A stretch of 35,755 nucleotides of DNA from an uncultured Oscillospiraceae bacterium (GTDB lineage Bacteria; Bacillota; Clostridia; Oscillospirales; Acutalibacteraceae). This document shows, one piece after another, positions 9,539-16,609 of the stretch. Each line of letters opens with the position of its first letter. The first letter of the stretch is position 1. The stretch spans positions 1 to 35,755 of the forward strand of contig USCI01000013.1 in the NCBI GenBank assembly GCA_900553255.1, read 5' to 3'. A program made the position numbers and the translations under genes. The notes under the pieces were generated by a model that had not been told where the DNA came from, ran no database searches, and saw only the letters and a program-made list of their open reading frames with translations.

Positions 9539-10393
9539 TTACTGATTATCCGGCACCTTGCTGATATCCTCGCCAAACCACTTGATGGTGATTTCCGCCA
9601 GCTTGCCGTCCGCCTTCATCTCGCCGAGGATCTTCTGCACTTCGTCGCGCAGCTCCTGGTCGCCCTTGCGGAAGCCGATGGCATACTCCTCCTCCGACAG
9701 CACTTCATCCAGAATCTTATACGCGTCGCCGTCTTCAAGGTTCAGATAATATCTCGCCACGACCGCATCCATAATGACCGCGTCGCCGGTGCCGTTTTTC
9801 AGCTCCATCATCGCCTGTACGTTATTGTCCACCGGTATCGCCTGGCCGTCCTTCAGCGTCTCCTTGACCTCCGGATGGCTGTCCAGTGCCCCTTCCGCAG
9901 TAGAACCCGCCTGCAGGATTACCTCTTTGCCGGCAAGGTCGGCAAGGGTATTGATCCCGGAATCGCTCAGCACCACAACCACCTGCTGGTTGTTCAGATA
10001 CGGCTCGCTGAGATTCAGCTTCTCCCGACGCTCGTCGTCAATGCTCATGCCGTTCCAGATGCAGTCGATGTTGCCGTCGTTGAGCTCAGACTCCTTATAG
10101 TCCCAGTCGATTGGCTGGAGCACCAGCTCGACCCCCATGCGGCTGGCCACTTCCTTCGCCAGGTCGATGTCATAGCCGACAATTTCATCGTTGTCATCGC
10201 GGTAGCCCATCGGCGGGAAGGAATCATCCAGGCCGAGAATCAGTTTGCCGGCCTGCTTTACCTTTTCCAGGGAATTAAGCTGTGTTTCGGAACCGCTTGC
10301 GTCGGTATGGGACCCCTCATCTTCTTTGCTGCAGCCCGCAAACAGAGCCAGCGCCATCAGCGCTGCGGCAGCCAGAGCCAAAAAACGTTTCAT
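9539..10393 (-). CDS. polar amino acid ABC transporter, substrate-binding lipoprotein
   Basis: A 284-residue lipoprotein. The signal peptide ends in the lipobox LFAGC (Cys about residue 20), so it is predicted to be lipid-anchored outside the membrane. The mature part is an SBP_bac_3 domain: KLILGLDDSFPPMGYRDDNDEIVGYDIDLAKEV is recognisable as the family's first ligand-binding stretch (here DDSFPPMGYRDD then VGYDIDLA), followed by DCIWNGMSID, and GIGFRKGDQEL-like residues near the end. It captures the amino acid and delivers it to the permease encoded 85 bases downstream. It is the first gene of the three-gene operon with a promoter at 10453-10481. The specificity is not clear. Confidence 0.93.
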   Translation of the reverse strand: MKRFLALAAAALMALALFAGCSKEDEGSHTDASGSETQLNSLEKVKQAGKLILGLDDSFPPMGYRDDNDEIVGYDIDLAKEVASRMGVELVLQPIDWDYKESELNDGNIDCIWNGMSIDDERREKLNLSEPYLNNQQVVVVLSDSGINTLADLAGKEVILQAGSTAEGALDSHPEVKETLKDGQAIPVDNNVQAMMELKNGTGDAVIMDAVVARYYLNLEDGDAYKILDEVLSEEEYAIGFRKGDQELRDEVQKILGEMKADGKLAEITIKWFGEDISKVPDNQ

Positions 10394-10452
10394 ACCCCAT
10401 AATACTCCTTACATCGTCAATTTTCTCTCCGCTAAGAGATTTTCCGCTTAGT

Positions 10453-10481
10453 ATTGTACACTATCCTGTTAGCAAAGTAAA
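10453..10481 (-). promoter_or_regulatory. promoter of the amino acid ABC operon
   Basis: On the minus strand -35 TTTACT (10481-10476), a 17-base spacer and -10 TACAAT (10458-10453). The short leader downstream contains CTAAG and CTTAG arms ten bases apart (about 10433-10452), a weak hairpin or operator candidate. Confidence 0.65.
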
Positions 10482-10508
10482 GTGTGAAATTTCTGATTTT
10501 GCAAAATC

Positions 10509-10555
10509 GCGAGATAATCGACGATTTCCTTTGATTAAGCGAGATTGAGCGAGAT
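10509..10555. repeat. three phased GCGAGAT direct repeats
   Basis: The heptamer GCGAGAT occurs at 10509-10515, 10539-10545 and 10549-10555, so the starts are 30 and 10 bases apart, close to whole helical turns. They lie upstream of the ABC promoter (-35 at 10476-10481) and upstream of the promoter of the divergent DUF1836 gene. Binding by a regulator is inference. Confidence 0.5.
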
Positions 10556-10604
10556 ATTTTGCCCTGTTCATCTCGGAGTGATTCGATTTATCATCTGAAC
10601 ACTA

Positions 10605-10633
10605 TTGAAGTTCGGATGAACTTGTGATATGCT
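10605..10633 (+). promoter_or_regulatory. promoter of the DUF1836 gene
   Basis: -35 TTGAAG (10605-10610), 17-base spacer, -10 TATGCT (10628-10633); each element matches four of six consensus bases. The start codon at 10681 follows with AAAGGAGG as ribosome binding site. The spacer holds one of the inverted repeats listed separately. Confidence 0.5.
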
Positions 10634-10656
10634 GTATACGAACTTAAAAAAAGTTC
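10608..10656. promoter_or_regulatory. two inverted repeats of AAGTTC/GAACTT at the DUF1836 promoter (operator candidate)
   Basis: AAGTTC (10608-10613) and GAACTT (10618-10623) form a palindrome inside the promoter spacer. A second set, GAACTT (10640-10645) and AAGTTC (10651-10656), lies just downstream of the -10 in the opposite arrangement. The centres are about 32 bases apart, near three turns of DNA. This is what an autoregulatory operator pair would look like; the downstream pair could also fold as an RNA hairpin. Confidence 0.55.
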
Positions 10657-10680
10657 CACAAACCGTAAAGGAGGCTGATT

Positions 10681-11262
10681 ATGGCTGAGAATCTGCCGGG
10701 AACCACCCTCCCGCTGCCGGAGGGCCAACAGGATGACCTGTTCTCCGTTCTGGATCCGATTTTTGCGGTTTCCCCCGGCGGGCTGCTGCTCTCCCAGGTG
10801 ACCGAGCTGACCGGGCTCGGTGCCGCCACCATCCAGAACTGGGTAAAGCGCGGATGGGTATCCAATCCGGTCAACAAGCGGTACGGCGAGCTGCACGTGG
10901 CGCGCATCCTGCTGATCAATCTGCTGCGGCCGGCCATGAAGCTCGAAAACATTGCGGCGCTGCTGCGGTATGTCAACGGCAGCGTGGACGACCGCGCCGA
11001 CGACATCATCCCCGAAACGCAGCTGTACAGCCTGCTGTGCAGCGTGCTGACCCGTCTTGAGCCGCAGGACAGTATCATCACGCACGAGTCCATCATAACC
11101 CTCATCGGTGCGCAACTTGAGGGCTATGAGGGGCCCGTGGCCGACGCGAAGGAGCGTTTGGAAAATGCCATGCGCATTATGGTTCTGAACATCGCGGCGT
11201 CCCGCCTGATGCAGCAGGCCGACGCGCTGTTCAGCCGTCTGGCAGACGCCGGCATGGTATGA
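10681..11262 (+). CDS. DUF1836 family HTH protein (putative regulator)
   Basis: A 193-residue soluble protein matching DUF1836. A MerR-like helix-turn-helix is visible at about residues 37-70: LSQVTELTGLGAATIQNW followed by VKRGWVSNPVNKRYGELH, where Trp and the Lys-Arg-Tyr turn are typical. It is followed by a helical part with a MKLENIAALLRYVNG block, as in family members. DUF1836 proteins are common in Firmicutes and are taken to be regulators, but targets are not established. The strong palindromes at its own promoter suggest self-regulation. The neighbouring rightward genes encode an NfeD-like protein and flotillin, and the divergent operon is an amino acid importer; either could be under its control. 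Confidence 0.82.
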   Translation: MAENLPGTTLPLPEGQQDDLFSVLDPIFAVSPGGLLLSQVTELTGLGAATIQNWVKRGWVSNPVNKRYGELHVARILLINLLRPAMKLENIAALLRYVNGSVDDRADDIIPETQLYSLLCSVLTRLEPQDSIITHESIITLIGAQLEGYEGPVADAKERLENAMRIMVLNIAASRLMQQADALFSRLADAGMV

Positions 11263-11353
11263 TTCCCCGCAGGCGGGCATAAACATCTTTCGCCGGCATG
11301 CGGCAGGCCCTCATTACGCGGCGGCGGTTCCCCGCGCCGCCGTGTGGTGAACG

Positions 11354-11376
11354 CATGCGGAATCGGTTTCCGCATG
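11354..11376 (+). promoter_or_regulatory. hairpin just upstream of the NfeD-like gene's ribosome binding site
   Basis: CATGCGGAA (11354-11362) pairs perfectly with TTCCGCATG (11368-11376) across a five-base loop, ending four bases before AAAAAGGAGG. A second GC-rich stem (CGGCGGCG/CGCCGCCG, about 11319-11342) precedes it. Neither has a T-run, so they look like leader or processing structures and not terminators. Their function is unknown. Confidence 0.4.
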
Positions 11377-11397
11377 ACAAAAAGGAGGTTTACAGTT

Positions 11398-11997
11398 ATG
11401 ATCGCTTGGTGGGAATCCTTGCAGGCCATTCAGCAGGTGTTTTACATCATCGCCATCCCGGCCACCCTGGTCCTGATTCTGCAGACCATTCTGCTGCTGT
11501 TCGGGATGGGGCATGACAGCGAAACCGACATCGACCACGACGTGGATCACGATGTCGGCGACCACGATGCGGCCGGCGACGGCGCAAATCACGAGGCCGG
11601 CCTGCGGATCCTGACGGTGCGCGGCATCGTCGCGTTCCTCGCCGTGTGCGGCTGGGTCGGCGTGGCACTCACCGATCTCGGGGTCAACATGCCGCTGACC
11701 ATCTTCATCGCCATCCTCTGCGGCCTGGCAGCCATGCTGCTGGTGGCGCTCCTGCTGCGGGCGGCCACCAAAATGCAGCAGAGCGGCAATCTGGATATCC
11801 GCAACGCTATCGGGGTGACCGGCGAGGTGTATATCCCCATTCCGGAGGGCGGCAAGGGCAAGGTGACCCTGATCCTGCAGGAGCGCTTTTCCGAGCTGGA
11901 CGCCATGTGCCCGTCCGGCGCCCTGAAGACCGGCGTCCCGGTCAAGGTGACCGATGTGCTCGAAAACGGCACGCTGATCGTCACCCCGCTGCAGTAG
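11398..11997 (+). CDS. NfeD/YuaF-like membrane protein partner of flotillin
   Basis: A 199-residue membrane protein. After an N-terminal hydrophobic segment (about residues 14-38) there is an unusual Asp/His-rich stretch (about residues 42-62; repeated DH and DVDHDV units), then two closely spaced hydrophobic segments (about 70-120) and a C-terminal beta-rich OB-like domain (GVTGEVYIPIPEGGKGKVTL onward, here read as GEVYIP then GKVTLILQ) as in NfeD proteins. NfeD-like proteins (YuaF in Bacillus subtilis) are encoded beside flotillins and affect membrane microdomains. I chose ATG 11398 because AAAAAGGAGG lies 9 bases upstream; an earlier frame start at 11344 has no site. The flotillin gene begins 63 bases downstream. 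Confidence 0.8.
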   Translation: MIAWWESLQAIQQVFYIIAIPATLVLILQTILLLFGMGHDSETDIDHDVDHDVGDHDAAGDGANHEAGLRILTVRGIVAFLAVCGWVGVALTDLGVNMPLTIFIAILCGLAAMLLVALLLRAATKMQQSGNLDIRNAIGVTGEVYIPIPEGGKGKVTLILQERFSELDAMCPSGALKTGVPVKVTDVLENGTLIVTPLQ

Positions 11998-12002
11998 CCT
12001 TT

Positions 12003-12021
12003 GGCGGAAGCGGCTTCCGCC
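12003..12021 (+). promoter_or_regulatory. short hairpin between the NfeD-like gene and flotillin gene
   Basis: GGCGGAAG (12003-12010) pairs with CTTCCGCC (12014-12021) across a CGG loop, six bases after the upstream stop codon. No T-run follows. It may modulate mRNA stability between the two genes; this is inference. Confidence 0.35.
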
Positions 12022-12060
12022 TGATCCGCAATTCAAAAGTGTAAAGGAGTGTTTTGTGTC

Positions 12061-13506
12061 ATGCCAATGCCCATTTCCGCAGCCGCCTCTATCCCCACCA
12101 GCGTCCTGATCACCATTGTGGTGGTCGTCCTGCTGGTATTCAGCATGATCCTCGTGATCGTGTCCCGGTTCCGCCGGTGCCCTTCCGACAAGGTGATGGT
12201 CATCTACGGTAAGGTCGGTCAGAACAAGGACGGCACCGCCCGCTCGGCCAAGTGCATCCACGGCGGCGCGGCGTTCATCCTGCCGGTGGTGCAGGATTAC
12301 GAATATCTCGACCTGACCCCGATGTCGCTGAGCGTCGATCTGAAAAACGCCCTTTCCCGGCAGAACATCCGTATTGACGTGCCCGCCCGCTTCACGGTGG
12401 GCATCTCCACCGAGCCCGGCACCATGCAGAACGCCGCCGAACGCCTGCTCGGCCTCAAGGCGCAGGAGATTCAGGAGCTGGCCAAGGACATCATCTTCGG
12501 TCAGATGCGTCTGATCATCGCGACGATGCAGATCGAGGAGATCAACACCGACCGCGACAAATTTCTTGAGGCGGTTTCCGCCTGCGTGGAAAGCGAGCTG
12601 CGCAAGATCGGCCTGCGGCTGATCAACGTCAACGTCACCGACATATCCGACGAGTCCGGCTACATCGAGGCGCTCGGCAAGGAGGCCGCCGCCAAGGCGA
12701 TCAACGAGGCCCGCATCCAGGTGGCCGAGCGCAACCGCGAGGGTTCCATCGGTGAGGCCAACGCCGTGCGCGACCAGCGTATTTCGGTCGCCGCCGCCAA
12801 CGCGGCCGCCGTCAACGGTGAAAACACCTCGAAGGCGGACATCGCCAAATCCGACGCAACCCGCCGCGAGCAGGAAGCCGACGCCCAGCGCCGCGCCGTA
12901 ACGGCCGAGAAGCTGGCCGAAGCCAAGGCGAAGGAAGAAGCCTACGCCGCACAGGAGATGGCCGAAAAGGCCCGTGCCGCCCGCGAACAGGCGACCCAGG
13001 AGGCCGACATCATCGTCAAGGCGCGTATCGACAAGGAGCGCATGGTGCTCGAGGCCGAGGCCGAAGCCGAGCAGAAACGCCGGCTGGCCAAGGGTGAAGC
13101 GGACGCTATTTTCGCAAAGATGGAGGCGCAGGCCCGCGGTATTCAGGAGATCCTGTCCAAGCAGGCGGCCGGTTTTGCCGAGGTCGTCAAGGCGGCCGGC
13201 GGCGATCCCACCTCCGCTGTGCAGCTGATGATCTCCGACAAGATCGAAGAGCTCACCCGCATTCAGGTCGATGCAATCAAGAATCTCAACATCGACAAGA
13301 TCACCGTGTGGGACAGCATGAACGGCCAGGATGGTTCCCCCACGACCGCGAATTTCCTCTCCGGCATGATGAAGGCCATCCCGCCGCTCAGCGAGACCTT
13401 CAAGATGGCCGGGCTGGAGATTCCCACCTTCCTCGGCAAGGAAATCAAGCCCGAGGAAACCGAAACCGCTTCCGACGCCGCCGCGGACGACAAACCGCAA
13501 ACATAA
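12061..13506 (+). CDS. floT: flotillin (FloT-like, SPFH/band 7 protein)
   Basis: A 481-residue flotillin. It has an N-terminal hydrophobic hairpin or membrane segment (about residues 12-35), an SPFH domain (FRRCPSDKVMVIYGKVG onwards, to about residue 200), then a long Ala/Glu/Lys-rich coiled coil with the flotillin EA repeats (about residues 205-360) and an oligomerisation region (LMISDKIEELTRIQVDAIKNL-like, here ending in KITVWDS). The C-terminal tail is acidic and disordered. Flotillins form oligomeric scaffolds in membrane microdomains. The start ATG at 12061 has AAAGGAG about 11 bases upstream. The preceding NfeD-like gene makes this a YuaF/FloT-type operon. A perfect terminator follows. 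Confidence 0.93.
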   Translation: MPMPISAAASIPTSVLITIVVVVLLVFSMILVIVSRFRRCPSDKVMVIYGKVGQNKDGTARSAKCIHGGAAFILPVVQDYEYLDLTPMSLSVDLKNALSRQNIRIDVPARFTVGISTEPGTMQNAAERLLGLKAQEIQELAKDIIFGQMRLIIATMQIEEINTDRDKFLEAVSACVESELRKIGLRLINVNVTDISDESGYIEALGKEAAAKAINEARIQVAERNREGSIGEANAVRDQRISVAAANAAAVNGENTSKADIAKSDATRREQEADAQRRAVTAEKLAEAKAKEEAYAAQEMAEKARAAREQATQEADIIVKARIDKERMVLEAEAEAEQKRRLAKGEADAIFAKMEAQARGIQEILSKQAAGFAEVVKAAGGDPTSAVQLMISDKIEELTRIQVDAIKNLNIDKITVWDSMNGQDGSPTTANFLSGMMKAIPPLSETFKMAGLEIPTFLGKEIKPEETETASDAAADDKPQT

Positions 13507-13518
13507 GCCGCAAACGAC

Positions 13519-13557
13519 AGTCCGGGCCGGGGAGTTATATCCCGGCCCGGACTTTTT
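13519..13557 (+). terminator. rho-independent terminator after the flotillin gene
   Basis: A 13-bp GC-rich perfect stem (13519-13531 with 13541-13553), nine-base loop, and a T-run (13553-13557). Confidence 0.9.
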
Positions 13558-13595
13558 CCGGCGTCTCGCCGGCCGGCAGCACGGCATAGTATAGA

Positions 13596-13629
13596 ACAAG
13601 CGGGCAGACCTTTGTGTCTGCCCGCTTGT
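13596..13629. terminator. terminator of nrdR (possibly bidirectional)
   Basis: A 14-bp perfect stem (13596-13609 with 13616-13629) with a six-base loop directly after the nrdR stop codon. The T-tract is short on either strand (TTGTT on the minus strand), so it is a weaker end than the flotillin one. Confidence 0.65.
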
Positions 13630-14094
13630 TTATTCGTCCTTATTGCCGGACATCAGCCGGCTGATTTCCTCATGAAAGCTGTTGATGTCCTTGAACTCCC
13701 GGTAAACCGACGCAAAGCGGACATAGGCCACCTCGTCAATCTCCTTGAGCTTCTCCATCGCGTATTCGCCGATCCGGCGCGATGTCACTTCCCGCTCAAG
13801 AGAATTCTGGATCTGTGCTTCTATATCATCGATCACCTTTTCGAGCGTCTCAATGGACACCGGACGCTTCTGACACGCCCGCAGCATGCCGTTGAGCAGC
13901 TTTTCCCGGTCAAACGCTTCCCGCGATTTATCCCTCTTGACAACAATGATCGGCAGGCTTTCGATGATTTCATAGGTGGTAAAGCGTTTGCCGCACTGCA
14001 GGCATTCCCGCCGGCGCCGGATCCGGCTCCCCTCATCCGTGGGACGGGAATCCATCACTTTACTCTCCGCATAACCGCAAAAAGGACATTTCAT
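13630..14094 (-). CDS. nrdR: transcriptional repressor NrdR
   Basis: A 154-residue NrdR with both expected domains: an N-terminal zinc ribbon (CPFCGY and CLQCGKRFTTYE, four Cys) including the basic stretch SRIRRRREC, then an ATP-cone domain (residues about 48-138; VVKRDKSREAFDREKLLNGMLRAC, split here as VVKRDKSREAFD and KLLNGMLRAC). NrdR senses ATP/dATP and represses ribonucleotide reductase genes. The length fits (150-156). I chose ATG 14094, giving the usual MKCPFCG start, because GAGG lies 8 bases upstream; starts at 14103 or 14100 are too close to it. No nrd genes are in the window. Confidence 0.97.
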   Translation of the reverse strand: MKCPFCGYAESKVMDSRPTDEGSRIRRRRECLQCGKRFTTYEIIESLPIIVVKRDKSREAFDREKLLNGMLRACQKRPVSIETLEKVIDDIEAQIQNSLEREVTSRRIGEYAMEKLKEIDEVAYVRFASVYREFKDINSFHEEISRLMSGNKDE

Positions 14095-14131
14095 TTCCAT
14101 CACCTCTGGAAATTTTTTGCTTTATACGAAT

Positions 14132-14161
14132 AGTATAGCACAAATCCTTTCCAAAGTCCAA
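14132..14161 (-). promoter_or_regulatory. probable nrdR promoter
   Basis: On the minus strand, -10 TATACT (14137-14132) with a partial -35 TTGGAC (14161-14156) 18 bases upstream. The -35 touches the stop region of the upstream gene. Confidence 0.45.
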
Positions 14162-14163
14162 GC

Positions 14164-14484
14164 TTATTTTTTCGCCTTCCCCGGCCAAAAACGCCGCAGG
14201 CCGCGCCGCTTTTTCCACTGCGGCCCGTATACCTCGCCGAGGTAATCATCAATAATATCCGGCACCGTGTTCGGGTCCACGGCGTGCCCCTCCAAACGCT
14301 TGCTCAATCGCTTTACCCACGATTTCCGGATCATCAAATCCGGATAGCATGAGCTGGTGTCGTCCGAAAAGTTCAACTGCAAACCAAAACGTGTTTTCGG
14401 GGAAAGCCGGGAGTAAAGGTGCCGGTAGATTTTCACAATCTGACAACTGGTGACCGTGGTTCCTTCCAGGGATTGCTGCTTCAT
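14164..14484 (-). CDS. small conserved-looking protein of unknown function
   Basis: A 106-residue soluble protein that I do not recognise with confidence. It has a Tyr-containing N-terminal part that could form beta strands (TSCQIVKIYRHLYSRLSP, then TRFGLQLNFSDDTSS), a middle LSKRLEGHAV helix, a PDIIDDYLGEVYG block and a strongly basic tail (PQWKKRRGLRRFWPGKAKK). The layout is faintly like small Firmicute DUF6514-type proteins (short beta part followed by a helix and a D-x-x-x-D-[FY]-L end), but this is a guess. It has a strong promoter with a palindrome at the transcription start and AGAAGGAG as ribosome binding site, so it is very likely real. nrdR is next on the same strand. Confidence 0.65.
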   Translation of the reverse strand: MKQQSLEGTTVTSCQIVKIYRHLYSRLSPKTRFGLQLNFSDDTSSCYPDLMIRKSWVKRLSKRLEGHAVDPNTVPDIIDDYLGEVYGPQWKKRRGLRRFWPGKAKK

Positions 14485-14513
14485 CGCCTTTCTACTCTCC
14501 TTCTGCTAATGAG

Positions 14514-14532
14514 TTGTGAATTACCATCACAA
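14514..14532. promoter_or_regulatory. TTGTGA-N7-TCACAA palindrome at the transcription start
   Basis: TTGTGA (14514-14519) and TCACAA (14527-14532) form an inverted repeat spaced seven bases, beginning at the -10 element of the promoter at 14532-14559 and covering the expected transcription start. It could be an operator or a 5' mRNA hairpin. Confidence 0.45.
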
Positions 14533-14559
14533 TTATACCCGTATAGAACAAAAAGTCAA
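14532..14559 (-). promoter_or_regulatory. strong promoter of the 106-residue protein gene
   Basis: On the minus strand -35 TTGACT (14559-14554), a 16-base spacer, and perfect -10 TATAAT (14537-14532). Confidence 0.75.
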
Positions 14560-14614
14560 TAGAATCTGCTTAATTCCCCTAAATATAGTTGCTTTCCCCT
14601 TTTTACCCCCCATA

Positions 14615-15430
14615 TCAAGTATGTTTCTCCTTAAATCGCGTTTCTTCTTCACGCAATACATCTTCCAGGTACCGGCAGCCGGAAACCAGCTCGGTTTCGG
14701 CCCCATAGTTCGACCGATACAGCTCGAGCATTATGCTGCCGCTGAACCGCTGACCGAGCAGCCGGGCAAACAACCTGCCGTAACCCACCGTCCCGGTGCC
14801 CGGCATCAGGCAGTCGTGCGTCTGGTCATGATCGCTGATATGCACATGCGCGAGCGCATCCCCCATCGCATCCAGCATTTCCTCGGGCGAATGGCCGCTA
14901 CGCACGCACTGCTTGATATCGAATACAAAACGCGCCTTATCCCCCAGCTGCCGGCGCATGGCGGCTATATATGCCGGATCACTGGCGCGGAAGCGGACCA
15001 CATTTTCCTGCAGAAGGGTGATCCCATAGGTGCGTCCAAGATCATATACCCCCTCAAAGCAAGCAATCGAGTCCTCAACCGGCAGCACACCTTCGCGCTT
15101 ATCGCCGTGCATCACCACATACGGTGCGCCGAGCAGCTGGGCAGCGCGGAAAAGCCGGCGGTAAATCTTCAGACCGTCCTCATATCGCCGGCGGTATGCC
15201 GAAAACAACAGGTACGGTTCGGTTCCGGATACATACGGGTGCACCGAACGGATCACGGCGCCGGCCTCATCCGCACGCGCACGCAGCTGACGCACAAACG
15301 CGTCCTCCGCCTCCGACTCGGTATTCAGAAACACCTCGAGCTCACGGAAGCCGAGCTGCAGAAGGCGGTCGAGCGCCCGCTCGGTTTCCATCGGATAGAG
15401 GTTCGCGGTTGAGGCTCCGATCCGTATCAT
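14615..15430 (-). CDS. sugar phosphate isomerase/epimerase family protein (TIM barrel)
   Basis: A 271-residue AP-endonuclease-2-type TIM barrel. Recognisable parts are the opening strand IRIGASTANLYP, the LLQLGFRELEVFLN segment, VIRSVHPY, then PYVVMHGDK, ITLLQENVV and ARFVFDIKQC, and near the end LAHVHISDHDQT and GTGTVGYGRLFARL. The conserved Glu and His residues (QEN, HGD, HISD) are the usual divalent-metal ligands. Family members act on sugar phosphates, inositols or hydroxypyruvate; the actual substrate here cannot be told. AGAAGGAG precedes the ATG by about 7 bases. The gene stands alone on the minus strand and diverges from the small membrane protein gene at 15560. Confidence 0.85.
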   Translation of the reverse strand: MIRIGASTANLYPMETERALDRLLQLGFRELEVFLNTESEAEDAFVRQLRARADEAGAVIRSVHPYVSGTEPYLLFSAYRRRYEDGLKIYRRLFRAAQLLGAPYVVMHGDKREGVLPVEDSIACFEGVYDLGRTYGITLLQENVVRFRASDPAYIAAMRRQLGDKARFVFDIKQCVRSGHSPEEMLDAMGDALAHVHISDHDQTHDCLMPGTGTVGYGRLFARLLGQRFSGSIMLELYRSNYGAETELVSGCRYLEDVLREEETRFKEKHT

Positions 15431-15480
15431 AGCGTTCTCCTTCTATGGCTATTTTCGCCTTTTTTGGAAAATGGTTTGCC

Positions 15481-15509
15481 TTGAGCTATGTATACACACA
15501 TGGTACACT
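15481..15509 (+). promoter_or_regulatory. promoter of the small membrane protein gene
   Basis: -35 TTGAGC (15481-15486), 17-base spacer, -10 TACACT (15504-15509) with the extended TGG just before it. Confidence 0.5.
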
Positions 15510-15559
15510 GTTTATACAGGACATATTTTGGGAGCATACAGAAAGGACAGCGATTTCCG

Positions 15560-15856
15560 ATGACTTGGCTACATAAAATCCGGGACGGCTACCGGCGGAT
15601 GCATCCGTTTGCCCATACGGCGTTCCGCATCGCCTTTCAGCTGGCGCTGCTGCTGGTGCTTTTTGCCGCGGCGGCGCATATGCTGGCGCCGTACACACCG
15701 GATTACCTGCGTACCCTCGCTTACCGCGATGCGGCGCTGGACACCGCGCCGGTGCTTTTTGCCGCCGGCATCATCGGCGGGCTGGTCGGGGATCTGGTGC
15801 TGCGCCGCAAAAGCGATGACGAAACCTCGAAAAACAACCGCAGGCCAAAAAAGTAA
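15560..15856 (+). CDS. small two-helix membrane protein of unknown function
   Basis: A 98-residue protein that I do not recognise. It has a basic N-terminus (MTWLHKIRDGYRRMHP), a first hydrophobic helix (about residues 25-45, AFQLALLLVLFAAAAHMLAP-like), an exposed link (YTPDYLRTLAYRDAALDT) and a second helix (about 65-82) followed by a charged tail ending in RRPKK. By the positive-inside rule both ends should face the cytoplasm. I chose ATG 15560, with AAAGGA 12 bases upstream; the frame extends further up to 15488 but that part covers the promoter. No partner gene is evident. Confidence 0.65.
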   Translation: MTWLHKIRDGYRRMHPFAHTAFRIAFQLALLLVLFAAAAHMLAPYTPDYLRTLAYRDAALDTAPVLFAAGIIGGLVGDLVLRRKSDDETSKNNRRPKK

Positions 15857-15886
15857 ACCGTGGTCAAGCGGATGCCGCCGTCCCCC

Positions 15887-16420
15887 TTATAATGCCGTTC
15901 CCTTTTGGGGAATGTGAAACGCGGACAGATCCACACCTTCCAACGCCAGCAGCTTCACCTTTTTATCGATACCGCCCGCATAACCCGTCAGGCTTCCATT
16001 AGCGCCAACCACTCTGTGACAGGGAATCATCAGGGAAATCGAATTACGCCCCACCGCACCGCCTACCGCCTGTGCGGACATTGTGGCAAGCCCCTTTTGC
16101 CTGGCAATCCGGGCGGCAATCCCACCATAGGTCATCGTACTCCCATAGGGAATGGTCAGCATAATCTCCCATACGGCCCTGCGGAACGGGGTGGTTTCCA
16201 CGGACAGGGGCGGCGTGAAATCCGGAGCTTCGCCACCGAAATACCTGTCAAGCCACCGGCGCGTTTCCTCAAAAACAGGGAGGTCCTTTGCCGTGTGTTC
16301 TTTTGGCAGCGTATCGCCAAAATATTTTTGGCCGTCAAACCATAATCCCGTGATTGCCGTCCCGTTGCTGGCGACCGTTATGCCCCCCAAAGGCGAATGG
16401 TAATGATATGTATAGGTCAT
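15887..16420 (-). CDS. ogt: methylated-DNA-[protein]-cysteine S-methyltransferase
   Basis: A 177-residue Ogt-type alkyltransferase. The active-site motif IPCHRVV is at residues 132-138 (Cys 134 accepts the alkyl group), followed by SLTGYAGG. The upstream helix-turn-helix part (TTPFRRAVWEIMLTIPYGSTMTYG, in pieces TTPFRRAVWEI and IPYGSTMTYG) is also typical. It repairs O6-alkylguanine in a suicide reaction. It has the usual N-terminal ribonuclease-like domain but no Ada regulatory domain. GGAGG lies 8 bases before the ATG. Confidence 0.95.
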   Translation of the reverse strand: MTYTYHYHSPLGGITVASNGTAITGLWFDGQKYFGDTLPKEHTAKDLPVFEETRRWLDRYFGGEAPDFTPPLSVETTPFRRAVWEIMLTIPYGSTMTYGGIAARIARQKGLATMSAQAVGGAVGRNSISLMIPCHRVVGANGSLTGYAGGIDKKVKLLALEGVDLSAFHIPQKGTAL

Positions 16421-16556
16421 GGATCACACCTCCAAACCGGTACCGCGCAGCAGGCTTCCCGCTTCGGTTCCGGCCGATTCCGCCGGCTGCGGTAAAGCGC
16501 CATACGCGCCGATCGTTTCGATTTACGCTTGTTCCACTCAGCATCCGGCATACCCG

Positions 16557-16607
16557 TAAAACGCCAAGAGGATCTTTTCCGTCAGGAAAGTGTACCCTCG
16601 GGCGTTT
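16557..16607 (-). terminator. terminator of the AEC transporter gene
   Basis: A long imperfect stem (an ACGCC-CGAGG arm on the minus strand pairing with CCTC-TT-GGCG, about 16604-16561) with an inner TTTCC/GGAAA hairpin and a TTTT end. It starts right after the stop at 16610. The plus strand reads into seven T, so it may work both ways. Confidence 0.55.
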
Positions 16608-16609
16608 TT

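Noticed and set aside
11314..13599. Very long minus-strand open frame (761 codons) opposite the NfeD-like and flotillin genes
   Set aside because: It is a mirror of GC-rich codon use in two well-recognised genes, with His/Gly/Asp-rich low-complexity translation, and crosses two terminators.
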